This document shows positions 40,231 to 53,100 of a stretch of DNA of 64,000 nucleotides, piece after piece. The stretch lies in the NCBI RefSeq assembly GCF_910589235.1, contig NC_060959.1, positions 248,001-312,000 of the forward strand. Reading direction: 5' to 3'. A program made the translations under genes and the position numbers. Positions within the stretch are counted from its first letter, which is position 1. Each line of letters opens with the position of its first letter. This DNA is from Vespa crabro (lineage: Eukaryota > Arthropoda > Insecta > Hymenoptera > Vespidae). The notes under the pieces are model-generated. The model was not told the origin of the DNA, ran no database searches, and was given only the letters and a program-made list of their open reading frames with translations.

Positions 40231-40566
40231 GTTTTTACTATGTTTAAATACGCGTTTTCATATGATAATTTTCGAAAAATTTAATCGACATACGCGAATT
40301 TCGGTATATGCGAAGATAAAATCGTGAAATCTTTAATAATACTTGTGCCACAGTTAGAAAAATGTTACCAAACGATTCAGGACATTGCATTTCATAAGAT
40401 CAAACATCTGTTTTATATTGGAATCAATGTTTGTAGCATTCTTTCATATCGTATATACGATTTTCCGCTCATATTCGCGTATCGTCGAAAAACGAAAAGT
40501 TGAAATCTCGTTCAATTTCATTGATTTTATATTCTATCGATGCAGAATAAAGAATATAACAAGAAT
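40226..40566 (+). repeat. Worked example of the full-length 341-bp monomer
   Basis: This unit, counted from ATAACG, serves as a coordinate key for the array. Unit position 25-30 is ACGCGT, 34-39 CATATG, 74-90 the CENP-B-box-like segment, 146-151 the place of an ATCGAT in the consensus (AACGAT in this copy), 223-236 the perfect palindrome ATCGTATATACGAT (40448-40461 here), 248-257 the consensus palindrome ATACGCGTAT (mutated in this copy), and 311-316 a second ATCGAT. The unit ends in the two-copy AAGAATATAAC repeat, whose second copy runs into the next unit. The consensus ATCGAT sites are 165 and 176 bp apart around the circle, close to half a unit. The start chosen is arbitrary because a tandem array has no natural beginning. 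Confidence 0.95.
40299..40315 (+). other. CENP-B-box-like 17-mer (example copy, weak)
   Basis: TTTCGGTATATGCGAAG aligns with the mammalian CENP-B box pattern NTTCGNNNNANNCGGGN at 7 of 9 fixed positions: TTCG, A and CG match, while the final GG is AA. The segment sits at unit position 74-90 and recurs in most monomers, with variants such as GGTATAAGCG, GGTACATGCG and GGTATATACG. TTCG and CGAA at its two ends form a small dyad. A scan of 341 bp on two strands would give about one 7-of-9 match by chance under equal base frequencies, so similarity alone is weak evidence. Confidence 0.3.
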
Positions 40567-42239
40567 GTAACGTTTTTACTATGTTTAAATACGCGTTTTC
40601 AAAAGATAATTCTCGAAAAACGTAATCGACATACGCGAATTTCGGTATATACGAAGATAAAATCGTGAAATCTTTAATAATACTTGTGCCACAGTTATAA
40701 AAATGTTACCAATCGATTCAGAACATTTCATTTCATCAGATCAAACATCTATTTTATATTGGAAACAAAGTTTTTAACATTCATTCATATCGTATATACG
40801 ATTTTCGCTTATATACGCGTATCGTCGAAAAACGAAAAGTTGAAATCTCGTTCAATTGCATTGATTTTATATTCAATCGATGCAGAATAAAGAATATAAC
40901 AAGAATATAACGTTTTTATTATGTTTAAATACGCGTTATAATATAATAATTGACGAAAAACGTAATCGACATACGCGAATTTCGGTATATGCGAAGATAA
41001 AATCGTGAAATCTTTAATAATACTTGTGCTACAGTTATAAAAATGTTACCAATCAGTTCAGAACATTGCATTTCATAAGATCATACATCAATTTTATATT
41101 GGAATCAAAGTTTTTAACATTCTTTCATATCGTATTTACGATTTTTCGCTCATATACGCGAATCGTCGAAAAACGAAAACTATAATCTTGTTCAATTTCA
41201 TTGAATTTATATTCTATCGAGGTCGAATAAAGAATATAACAAGAATATAACGTTTTTACTATGTTTAAATACGCGTTTTCATATGATAATTGTCGAAAAA
41301 AGTAATCGACATACGCGAATTTCGGTATATGCTAAGATAAAATCGTGAAATCTTTAATAATACTTGTGCCACAGTTAGAGAAATGTTACCAATTGATTCA
41401 GTACATTGCATTTCATAAGATCAAACATCTATTTTATATTGGAATCAATGTTCTTAACATTCTTTCATATCGTATATACGATTTTCCGCTCATATACGCG
41501 TATCGTCGAAAAACTAAAACTTGAAATCTCGTTCAATATCATTGATTTTATATTCTATCGATGCAGAATAAAGAATATAACAAGAATACAACGTTTTTAC
41601 TATGTTTAAATACGCGTTTTCATATGATAATTGTCGAAAAACGTAATCGACACACGCGAATTTCGGTATATCCGAAGATAAAACCGTGACATCTTTAATA
41701 ATACTTGTGCCACAATTAGAAAAATGTTACCAATCGATTCAGGACATTGCATTTCATAAGATCAAAAATCTATTTTATATTTGAATCAATGTTTTTAACA
41801 TTTTTTCATATCGTATAAACGATTTTCCGCTCATATTCGCATATCGTCGAAAAACGAAAAGTTGAAATCTTGTTCAATTTCATTGATTTTATATTCTATC
41901 GATGCAGAATAAAGAATATAACAAGAATATTACGTTTTTACTATGTTGAAATACGCGTTTTCATATGATAAACGTCGAAAAAGTATTCGACATACGCGAA
42001 TTTCGGTATATGCGAGGATAAAATCTTGAATTCTTTAATAATACTTGTGCCACAGTGAGAAAAATTTCACCAATCGATACAGAACATAGCATTTCATAAG
42101 ATCAAACATCTATTTTAAATTGGAATCAAAGTTTTTAACATTCCTTCATATCGTATATACGATTTTTCGCTCATATACGCGTATCGTCGAAAAACGAATA
42201 CGTGAAATCACATTCAATTTCATTGATTTTATATTCTAT

Positions 42240-44090
42240 CGATGCAGAATAAAGAATATAACAAGAATGTAACGTTTTTGCTATGTTTCAATACGCGTTT
42301 TCATATTGTAATTGACGAAAAACGTAATCGACATACGCGAATTTCGGTACATGCGAAGATAAAATCGTGAAATCATTAATAATACTTGTGCCACAGTTAT
42401 AAAAATGTTACCAATCGATTCAGAACATTGCATTTCATAAGATCAATCATCTATTTTATATTGGAATCAAAGTTTTTAACATTCTTTCATATCGTATATA
42501 CGATTTTTCGCACATGTACGCGTATCGTCGAAAACCGAAAAGTTGAAATCTCGTTCAATTTTATTGATTTAATATTCTATCGATGCAGAATAAAGAATAT
42601 AACAAGAATATAACCTTTTTACTGTGTTTAAATACGCATTTTCATATGGTAATTGTCGATAAACCTAATCGACATACGCTAATTTCAGTATATGCGAAGA
42701 TAAAATCGTGAAATATTTAATAATACTTGTGCTACAGTTAGAAAAATGTTACCAATCGTTTCAGAATATTGCATTTCATCAGATCAAACATCTATTTTAT
42801 ATTGGAATCACAGTTTTTAACATACTTTCATATCGTATATACGATTTTTCGCTCATATACGCGTATCGTCGAAAAACGAAAACTTGAAATCTCGTTCAAT
42901 ATCATTGATTTTATATTCTATCGATGAAGAATAAAGAATATAACACGAATACAACGTTTTTACTATGTTTAAATACGCGTTTTCATATGATAATTGTCGA
43001 AAAACCTAATCGACATACGCGAATTTCGGTATATGCAAAGATAAAACCGTGAAATCTTTAATAATACTTGTGCCAAAGTTATAAAAATGTTACCAATCGA
43101 TTCAAAACATTGCATTTCATAAGATCAAACACCAATTTTATATTGGAATCAAAGTTTTTAACATTCTTTCATATCGTATATACGATTTTTCGCTCATATA
43201 CGCGAATCGTCGAAAAACGAAAACTTTAAATCTCGTTCAATTACATTGAATTTGTATTCTATCGACGCCGAATAAAGAATATAACAAGAATATAACATTT
43301 TTACTATGTTTAAATACGCGTTTTCATATGATAATTATCGAAAAAATAATCGACATACGCGAATTTCGGTATATGCGAAGATAAAATCGTGAAATCTTTA
43401 ATAATACTTGTGCCACTGTTAGAAAAATGTTACCAATCGATTCAGAACATTGAATTTCATAAGATCAAACTCTATTTTATATTGGTATCAAAGTCATTAA
43501 CATTCTTTCATACCGTATATACGATATTTCGCTCATATGCCCGTATCGTCGTAAAACGAAAACTTGAAATCTCGTTCAATTTCATTGATTTTATATTCTA
43601 TCTATGCAGAATAAAGAATGAAACAAGAAAATAACGTTTTTGCTATGTTTCAATACGCGTTTTCATATGATAATTGACGAAAAACGTAATCGATATACGC
43701 GAATTTCGGTACATGCGAAGATAAATTCGTGAAATCATTAATAATACTTGTGCCACAGTTATAAAAATGTTACCAATCGATTCAGAACTTTGCATTTCAT
43801 AAGATCAATCATCTATTTTATATTGGAATCAAAGTTTTTAACATTCTTTCATATCGTATATACGATTTTTCGCACATGTACGCGTATCGTCGAAAACCGA
43901 AAAGTTGAAATCTCGTTCAATTTTATTGATTTAATATTCTATCGATGCAGAATAAAGAATATAACAAGAATATAACCTTTTTACTGTGTTTAAATACGCA
44001 TTTTCATATGGTAATTGTCGATAAACCTAATCGACATACACTAATTTCAGTATATGCGAAGATAAAATCGTGAAATATTTAATAATACTT
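42240..44090 (+). repeat. Internal four-unit repeat within the 9.8-kb copy
   Basis: 42240-42730 and 43602-44092 correspond at a lag of 1362 bp. Both carry GTTTTTGCTATGTTTCAATACG, GAAATCATTAATAATAC, GATCAATCATC, CGCACATGTACGCG, GTCGAAAACCG, CAATTTTATTG, CCTTTTTACTGTG and GTGCTACAG. The same types reappear at 44990-45340 and 61982-62662 (lag 18382 bp from 43600). This duplication pre-dates the 11229-bp one because both are present in each large copy (53471-55319). Confidence 0.85.
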
Positions 44091-45717
44091 GTGCTACAGT
44101 TAGAAAAATGCTACCAATCGATTCTGAACATTGCAATTCATAAGATCAAATATCTATTTTATATTGGAATCAAAGTTTTTAACATTCTTTCATATCGTAT
44201 ATACGATTTTTCGCTGATATACGCGTATCGTCGTAAAACGAAAACTTGAAATCACGTTCAATTTCATTGATTTTATATTCTATCGATGCAGAATAAGAAT
44301 TTAACAAAAATATAACGTTTTTACTATGTTTAAATACGCGCTTTCATATGATAATTGTCGAAAAACCTAATCGACATACGCGAATTACGATATATGCGAA
44401 GATAAAATCTTGTAATCTTTAATAATACTTGTGCCACAGTAAGAAAAATGTTACCAATCGATTCATAACATTACATTTCATAAGATCAAACATCTACTTT
44501 ATATTGGAATCAAAGTTTTTAACATTCTTTAAAATCGGTTATACGATTTTTCGGTCATATACACGTATCGTCGATAAACGAAAAGTTGAAATCTCATTCA
44601 ATTTCATTGATTTTATATTCTATCGATGCAGAATAAAGAATATAACAAGACTATAACGTTTCTACTATGTTTAAATACGCGTTTTCATATGATAATTGTC
44701 GAAAAACTTAATCGTCATACGCGAATTTTGGTATATGCGAAGATAAAATCGTGAAATCTTTAATAATACTTGTGCCACAGTTAGAAAAATGATACCAATC
44801 GATTCAGAACAATGCAATTCATAAGTTCAAACATCTATTTTATATTGAAATCAAAGTTTTTAACATTCTTTCATATCGTATATACGATTTTTCGCTCATA
44901 TACCCGAATCGTCGTAAAACGAAAACTTGAAATCACGTTCAATTTCATTGATTTTATATTCTATCTATGCAGAATAAAGAATGAAACAAGAAAATAACGT
45001 TTTTGCTATGTTTCAATACGCGTTTTCATATGATAATTGACGAAAAACGTAATCGACATAGGCGAATTTCGGTACATGCGAAGATAAAATCGTGAAATCA
45101 TTAATAATACTTGTGCCACAGTTATGAAAATGTTACCAATCGATTCAGAACATTGCATTTCATAAGATAAAACATCTATTTTATATTGGAATCAAAGTTT
45201 TTAACATTCTTTCATATCGTATATACGATTTTTCGCACATGTACGCGTATCGTCGAAAACCGAAAAGTTGAAATCTCGTTCAATTTTATTGATTTTATAT
45301 TCTATCGATGCAGAATAAAGAATATAACAAGAATATAACCTTTTTACTGTGTTTAAATACGCGCTTTCATATGATTATTGTCGAAACACCTAATCGACAT
45401 ATGCGAATTTCGGTATATGCGAAGATAAAATCGTGAAATCTTTAATAATACTTGTGCCACAGTTAGACAAATGTTACCAATCGATTCAGAACATTGCATT
45501 TCATAAGATCAAACATCTATTTTATATTGGAATCGAAATTTTTAACATTCTTTCATATCGTGTATACGATTTTTCGCTCATATACGCGTATCGTCGAAAA
45601 ACGAAAAGTTGAAATCTCGTTCAATTTCATTGATTTTATATTCTATCGATGCAGAATAAAGAATATAACAAGAATATAACGTTTCTACTATGTTTAGATA
45701 AGCGTTTAAATATGATA

Positions 45718-46330
45718 ATTGTCGAAAAATGTAATCGACATACGCGAATTTCGGTATATGCGAAGATGAAATCGTGAAATCTTTAATAATACTTGTGCCA
45801 CAGTTATAAAAATGTTACCAATCGATTCAGAACATTGCATTTCATAAGATTAAACATCAATTTTATATTGGAATCAAAGTGTTTAACATTCTTTCATATC
45901 GTATATACGATTTTTCGCTCATATACGCGAATCGTCGAAAAACGAAAACATTAAATCTCGTTCAATTTCATTGAATTTATATTCTATCGACGCCGAATAA
46001 AGAATATAACAAGAATATAACCTTTTTACTCTGTTTAAATACGCATTTTCATATGGTAATTGTCGAAAAACGTAATCGACATTCGCGAATTTCTGTATAT
46101 GCGAAGATAAAATCGTGAAAACATTAATACTTGTGCCACAGTTAGAAAATTGTTACCAATCGATTCAGAACATTGCATGTCATCAGATCAAACATCTATT
46201 TTTTATTGGAATCAAAGTTTTTAACATACTTTCATATCGTATATACGATTTTTTCGCTCATATACGCGTATCGTCGAAAAGCGAAAAGTTGAAAGCTCGT
46301 TCAATTTCATTGATTTTATATTCTATCGAT
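45718..46330 (+). repeat. Two-unit block; matches 58315-58927
   Basis: The lag is 12597 bp (37 units). Shared variants are GCGAAGATGAAATCG, CACAGTTATAAAAATG, AAACATCAATTTTAT, CAAAGTGTTTAAC, GACGCCGAATAAAG, CCTTTTTACTCTG, CATATGGTAATTG, GTGAAAACATTAATACTTG and a short deletion in the ATTAATAATAC landmark. It begins exactly where the 11229-bp match ends, so the right copy was joined to a different partner. Confidence 0.85.
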
Positions 46331-47178
46331 GCAGAATAAAGAATATAACAAGAAAATAACGTTTTTACTATGTTTAAATACTCGTTTTCATATGATAATT
46401 TTCGAAAAATGTAATCGACATACGCGAATTTCGGTATATGCGAAGATGAAATCGTGAAATCTTTAATAATACTTGTGCCACAGTTATATAAAAGTTACCA
46501 ATCGATTCAGAACATTGCATTTCATAAGATCAAACATCAATTTTATATTGGAATCAAAGTGTTTAACATTCTTTCATATCGTATATACGATTTTTCGCTC
46601 ATATACGCGAATCGTCGAAAAACGAAAACTTTAAATCTCGTTCAATTTCATTGAATTTATATTCTATCGACGCCGAATAAAGAATATAACAAGAATATAA
46701 CGTTTTTACTATGTTTAAATACGCGCTTTCATATGATAATTGTCGAAAAACCTAATCGACATACGCGATTTACGGTATATGCGAAAATAAAACCGTGAAA
46801 TCTTTAATAATACTTGTGCCAAAGTTATAAAAATGTTACCAATCGATTCAGAACATTGCATTTCATAAGATCTAACATCAATTTTATATTGGAATGAAAG
46901 TTTTTAACATTCTTTCATATCGTATATACGATTTTTCGTTCATATACGCGAATCGTCGAAAAACGAAAACTTTAAATCTCGTTCAATTACATTGAATTTA
47001 TATTCTATCGACGCCGAATAAAGAATATAACAAGAATATAACATTTCTACTATGTTTAAATACGCGCTTTCATATGATAATTGTCGAAAAACGTAATCGA
47101 CATACGCGAATTACGGTATATGCGAATATAAAATCGTAAAATCTTTAATAATACTTGTGCCACAGTTATAAAAATGTT
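46331..47178 (+). repeat. Linker monomers between the two 9.8-kb copies
   Basis: About two and a half satellite units. 46408 onward resembles 45727 onward at a lag of 681 bp (GATGAAATCG, CAGTTATATAAAAG). 46700-47040 carries CGATTTACGG, AAAACCGTG, GATCTAACATC and TTTCGTTCATATACG, shared with 59020-59270, 60380-60630 and 62760-63010. No non-satellite sequence separates the copies. Confidence 0.85.
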
Positions 47179-50100
47179 ACCAATCGATTCAGAACATTGC
47201 ATTTCATAAGATCAAACATATATTTTATACTGGAATCAAAGTTTTTAACATTCTTTCATATCGTAAATACGATTTTTCGCTCATATACGCGTATCGTCGA
47301 AAAACGAAAAATTGAAATCTTGTTCAATTTCATTGATTATATATTCTATCGATGCAGAATAAATAATATAAGAAGAATATAACGTTTTTACTATGTTTAA
47401 ATACGCGTTTTCATATGATAATTTTCGAAAAACGTAAACGACATACGCGAATTTCGGTATATGCGAAGTTAAAATCGTGAAATCTTTAATAATACTTGTG
47501 CCACAGTTAGAAAAATGCTACCAATCGATTCTGAACCTTGCAATTCATAAGATCAAATATCTATTTTATATTGGAATCAAAGTTTTTAACATTCTCTCAT
47601 ATCGTATATACGATTTTTCGCTCATATACGCGAATCGTCGAAAAACGAAAACTTCAAATCTCGTTCAATTTCATTGAATTTATATTCTATCGATGCAGAA
47701 TAAAGTATATAACGTTTTTACTATGTTTAAATACGCGTTTTCATATGATAATTGTCGCAAAACGTAATCGACATACGTGAATTTCGGTATATGCGAAATT
47801 GAAATCGTGAAATCTTTAATAATACTTGTGCCACAGTTATAAAAATGTTACCAATCGATTCAGAACATTTCATTTCATCATATCAAACATCTATTTTATA
47901 TTGGAATCAAAGTTTTTAACATTCTTTCATATCGTATATACGATTTTTCGCTTATATACGCGTATCGTCGAAAAACGAAAAGTTGAAATCTCGTTCAATT
48001 TCATTGATTTTATATTCAATCGATGCAGAATAAAGAATATAACAAGAATATAACGTTTTTACTATTATTAAATACGCGTTTTCATATGATAATTTTCGAA
48101 AAACGTAATCGACATACGCGAATTTCGGTATATGCGAAGATAAAATCGTGAAATCTTTAATAATACTTGTGCCACAGATAGAGAAATGTTTCCAATCGAT
48201 TCAAAACATTGCACTTCAACAGATCAAACATCTATTTTAAATTGGAATCAAAGATTTTAATATTCCTTCATATCATATATACGATTTTTCGCTCATATAC
48301 GAGTATCGTCGAAAAACGAAAAGTTGAAATCTCGTTCAATTTCATTGATTTTATATTCTATCAATGCAGAATAAAGAATATAACAAGAATATAACGTTCT
48401 CACTATGTTTAAATACTCGTTTTCATATGGTAATTGTTGAAAATCTTAATCAACATATGCGAATTTCGGTATATGCGAAGATAAAATCGTGAAATCTTTA
48501 ATAATACTTGTGCCAAAGATAGAAAAATTTTACCAAACGTTCAGAACATTGCATTTCATCAGATCAAACTTCTATTTTATATTGGAATCAAAGTTTTTAA
48601 CATTCTTTCATATCGTATATACGATTTTTCGCTCATATACGCGTATCGTCGAATAACGAAAAGTTGAATTATCGTTCAATTTCATTGATTTTATATTCTA
48701 TAGATGCAGAAAAAAGAAAATAACAAGAACATAACGTTTTTACTATTATTAAATACGCGTTTTCATATGATATTTGTCGACAAACGTAATTGACATACGC
48801 GAATTTCGGTATATGCGAAGATAAAATCGTGAAATCTTTAATAATACTTGTGCCACAGTTAGAAAAATTTTACCAATCGATTCAGAACATTGCATTTCAT
48901 AAGATCAAACATCTATTTTATATTGGAATCAAAGTTTTTAGCATTCTTTCACATCGTATATACGATTTATCGCTCATATACGCGTATCGTCGAAAAACGA
49001 AAAGTTGAAATCTCGTTCAATTTCATTGATTTTAAATTCTATCGATGCAGAATAAATTATAAAACAAGAATATAACGTTTTTACTATGTTTAAATACGCG
49101 TTTTCATATGATAATTGTCGAAAAACCTGATCGACAAACGCGAATTTCGGTATATGCGAAAATTAAATCGTGAAATCTTTAATAATACTTGTGCCACAGC
49201 TAGAGAAATGTTACCAATCGATTCAGAACATTGCATTTCATAAGATCAAACATCTATTTTATATTGGAATCAAAGTTTTTAACATTCTTTCATATCGTAT
49301 ATGATTTTTCGCTCATATACGCGTATCGTCGAAAAACGAAAAGTTGAAATCTCGTTCAATTTCATTGATTTTATATTCTACCGATGAAAAATAAAGACTA
49401 TAACAAGAATTTAACGTTTTTACTATGTTTAAATACGCGTCTTTATATGATAATTTTCGAAAAACTTAATCGACATACGCGAATTTCGGTATATGCGAAG
49501 ATAAAATCGTGAAATCTTTAATAATACTTGTCCAACAGTTAGAAAAATGTTACCAATCGATTCAGAACATTTCATTTCATCAGATCAAACATCTATTTTA
49601 TATTGGAATCAAAGTTTTTAACATTCTTTCATATCGTATATACGATTTTTCGCTTATATACGCGTATCGTCGATAAACGAAAAGTTGAAATCTCGTTCAA
49701 TTGCATTGATTTTATATTCAATCAATGCAGAATAAAGAGTATAACAAGAATATAACGTTCTTACTATGTTTGAATACGCGTTTTCATATCATAATTGTCG
49801 AAAAACTTTATCGACATACGCGAATTTCGGTATATGCGGAGATGAAATCATGAAATCTTTAATAATACTTGTGCCACAGTTAGAAAAATGTTACCAATCG
49901 ATTCAGAACATTGCATTTCTACAGATCAAACATCTACTTTATAATGGAATCACAGTTTTTAACATTCTTTCATATCGTATATACAATTTTTCGCTCATAT
50001 ACGCGTATCGTCAAAAAACGAAAAGTTGAAATCTCGTTCTATTTCATTGAATTTTTATTCTATCGATTCAGAATAAAGAATATAACAAGAATATAACGTT

Positions 50101-53100
50101 TTTACTATGTTTAAATACGCGTTTTCATATGATAATTTTTGAAAAACGTAATCGACATACGCGAATTTCGGTATGTGAGAAGATAAAATCGTGAAATCTT
50201 TAATAAAACTTGTGCCACAGTTAGAAAAATATTACCAATCGATTCAGAACATTGCATTTCATAAGATCAAACATATATTTTATACTGGAATCAAAGTTTT
50301 TAACATTCTTTCATATCGTAAATACGATTTTTCGCTCATATACGCGTATCGTCGAAAAACGAAAAATTGAAATCTTGTTCAATTTCATTGATTATATATT
50401 CTATCGATGCAGAATAAATAATATAAGAAGAATATAACGTTTTTACTATGTTTAAATACGCGTTTTCATATGATAATTTTCGAAAAACGTAAACGACATA
50501 CGCGAATTTCGGTATATGCGAAGTTAAAATCGTGAAATCTTTAATAATACTTGTGCCACAGTTAGAAAAATGCTACCAATCGATTCTGAACCTTGCAATT
50601 CATAAGATCAAATATCTATTTTATATTGGAATCAAAGTTTTTAACATTCTTTCATATCGTATATACGATTTTTCGCTCATATACGCGAATCGTTGAAAAA
50701 CGAAAACTTCAAATCTCGTTCAATTTCATTGAATTTAGATTCTATCGACGCCGAATAAAGAATATAACAAGAATATAACGTTTTTACTATGTTTAAATAC
50801 GCGTTTTCATATGATAATTATCGAAAAAATAATCGACATACGCGAATTTCGGTATATGCGAAGATAAAATCGTGAAATCTTTAATAATACTTGTGCCACT
50901 GTTAGAAAAATGTTACCAATCGATTCAGAACATTGAATTTCAAAAGATCAAACTCTATTTTATATTGGTATAAAAGCTTTTAACATTCTTTCATACGGTA
51001 TATACGATTTTTCGCTCATATACGCGTATCGTCGTAAAACGAAAAGTTGAAATCTCGTTCAATTTCATTGATTTTATATTCTATCGATGCAGAATAAAGA
51101 ATAAAACAAGAAAATAACGTTTATACTATGTATAAATAAGCGTTTTCATATGATAATTTTCGAAACACGTAATCGACATACGCGAATTTCGGTATATGCG
51201 AAGATAAAATCGTGAAATCTTTAATAATACTTGTGCCACAGTTAGAAAAATTTTACCAATCGATTCAGAACATTGCATTTCATAAGATCAAACATCTATT
51301 TTATATTGGAATCAAAGTTTTTAGCATTCTTTCACATCGTATATACGATTTATCGCTCATATACGCGTATCGTCGAAAAACGAAAAGTTGAAATCTCGTT
51401 CAATTTCATTGATTTTAAATTCTATCGATGCAGAATAAATTATAAAACAAGAATATAACGTTTTTACTATGTTTAAATACGCGTTTTCATATGATAATTG
51501 TCGAAAAACCTGATCGACAAACGCGAATTTCGGTATATGCGAAGATAAAATCGTGAAATCTTTAATAATACTTGTGCCACAGTTAGAAAAATGTTACCAA
51601 ACGATTCAGGACATTGCATTTCATAAGATCAAACATCTGTTTTATATTGGAATCAATGTTTGTAGCATTCTTTCATATCGTATATACGATTTTCCGCTCA
51701 TATTCGCGTATCGTCGAAAAACGAAAAGTTGAAATCTCGTTCAATTTCATTGATTTTATATTCTATCGATGCAGAATAAAGAATATAACAAGAATGTAAC
51801 GTTTTTACTATGTTTAAATACGCGTTTTCAAAAGATAATTCTCGAAAAACGTAATCGACATACGCGAATTTCGGTATATACGAAGATAAAATCGTGAAAT
51901 CTTTAATAATACTTGTGCCACAGTTATAAAAATGTTACCAATCGATTCAGAACATTTCATTTCATCAGATCAAACATCTATTTTATATTGGAAACAAAGT
52001 TTTTAACATTCATTCATATCGTATATACGATTTTCGCTTATATACGCGTATCGTCGAAAAACGAAAAGTTGAAATCTCGTTCAATTGCATTGATTTTATA
52101 TTCAATCGATGCAGAATAAAGAATATAACAAGAATATAACGTTTTTATTATGTTTAAATACGCGTTATAATATAATAATTGACGAAAAACGTAATCGACA
52201 TACGCGAATTTCGGTATATGCGAAGATAAAATCGTGAAATCTTTAATAATACTTGTGCTACAGTTATAAAAATGTTACCAATCAGTTCAGAACATTGCAT
52301 TTCATAAGATCATACATCAATTTTATATTGGAATCAAAGTTTTTAACATTCTTTCATATCGTATTTACGATTTTTCGCTCATATACGCGAATCGTCGAAA
52401 AACGAAAACTATAATCTTGTTCAATTTCATTGAATTTATATTCTATCGAGGTCGAATAAAGAATATAACAAGAATATAACGTTTTTACTATGTTTAAATA
52501 CGCGTTTTCATATGATAATTGTCGAAAAAAGTAATCGACATACGCGAATTTCGGTATATGCTAAGATAAAATCGTGAAATCTTTAATAATACTTGTGCCA
52601 CAGTTAGAGAAATGTTACCAATTGATTCAGTACATTGCATTTCATAAGATCAAACATCTATTTTATATTGGAATCAATGTTCTTAACATTCTTTCATATC
52701 GTATATACGATTTTCCGCTCATATACGCGTATCGTCGAAAAACTAAAACTTGAAATCTCGTTCAATATCATTGATTTTATATTCTATCGATGCAGAATAA
52801 AGAATATAACAAGAATACAACGTTTTTACTATGTTTAAATACGCGTTTTCATATGATAATTGTCGAAAAACGTAATCGACACACGCGAATTTCGGTATAT
52901 CCGAAGATAAAACCGTGACATCTTTAATAATACTTGTGCCACAATTAGAAAAATGTTACCAATCGATTCAGGACATTGCATTTCATAAGATCAAAAATCT
53001 ATTTTATATTGGATTCAATGTTTTTAACATTTTTTCATATCGTATAAACGATTTTCCGCTCATATTCGCATATCGTCGAAAAACGAAAAGTTGAAATCTT

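Larger units (their letters stand above)
35950..45717 (+). repeat. 9.8-kb duplication, left copy; matches 47179-56946
   Basis: This is the largest duplication in the window: a constant lag of 11229 bp (33 units) over about 9.77 kb. The left edge falls between 35948 and 35989, where AAAAATATTACC versus AAAAATGTTACC gives way to shared ACATATATTTTATACTGG. The right edge is near 45717, where GATAATTGTCGAAAAATG in this copy meets GATATTTTTCGAGAAACG in the other. Outside two local patches I noticed only about a dozen single-base differences by eye, for example 36770 (CAATTG/CAATTT), 38061 (AATATCG/CATATCG), 41780 (TTTGAATC/TTGGATTC) and 44215 (CGCTGAT/CGCTCAT). Confidence 0.93.

Noticed and set aside
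40250..40255. ACGCGT as a cell-cycle MCB promoter element or other regulatory site
   Set aside because: It is part of the tandem unit (two per consensus monomer), with no adjacent gene or promoter structure.
46331..47178. Possible unique spacer between the two 9.8-kb copies
   Set aside because: On reading it is made of ordinary monomers related to 45.7 kb and 59-63 kb units.
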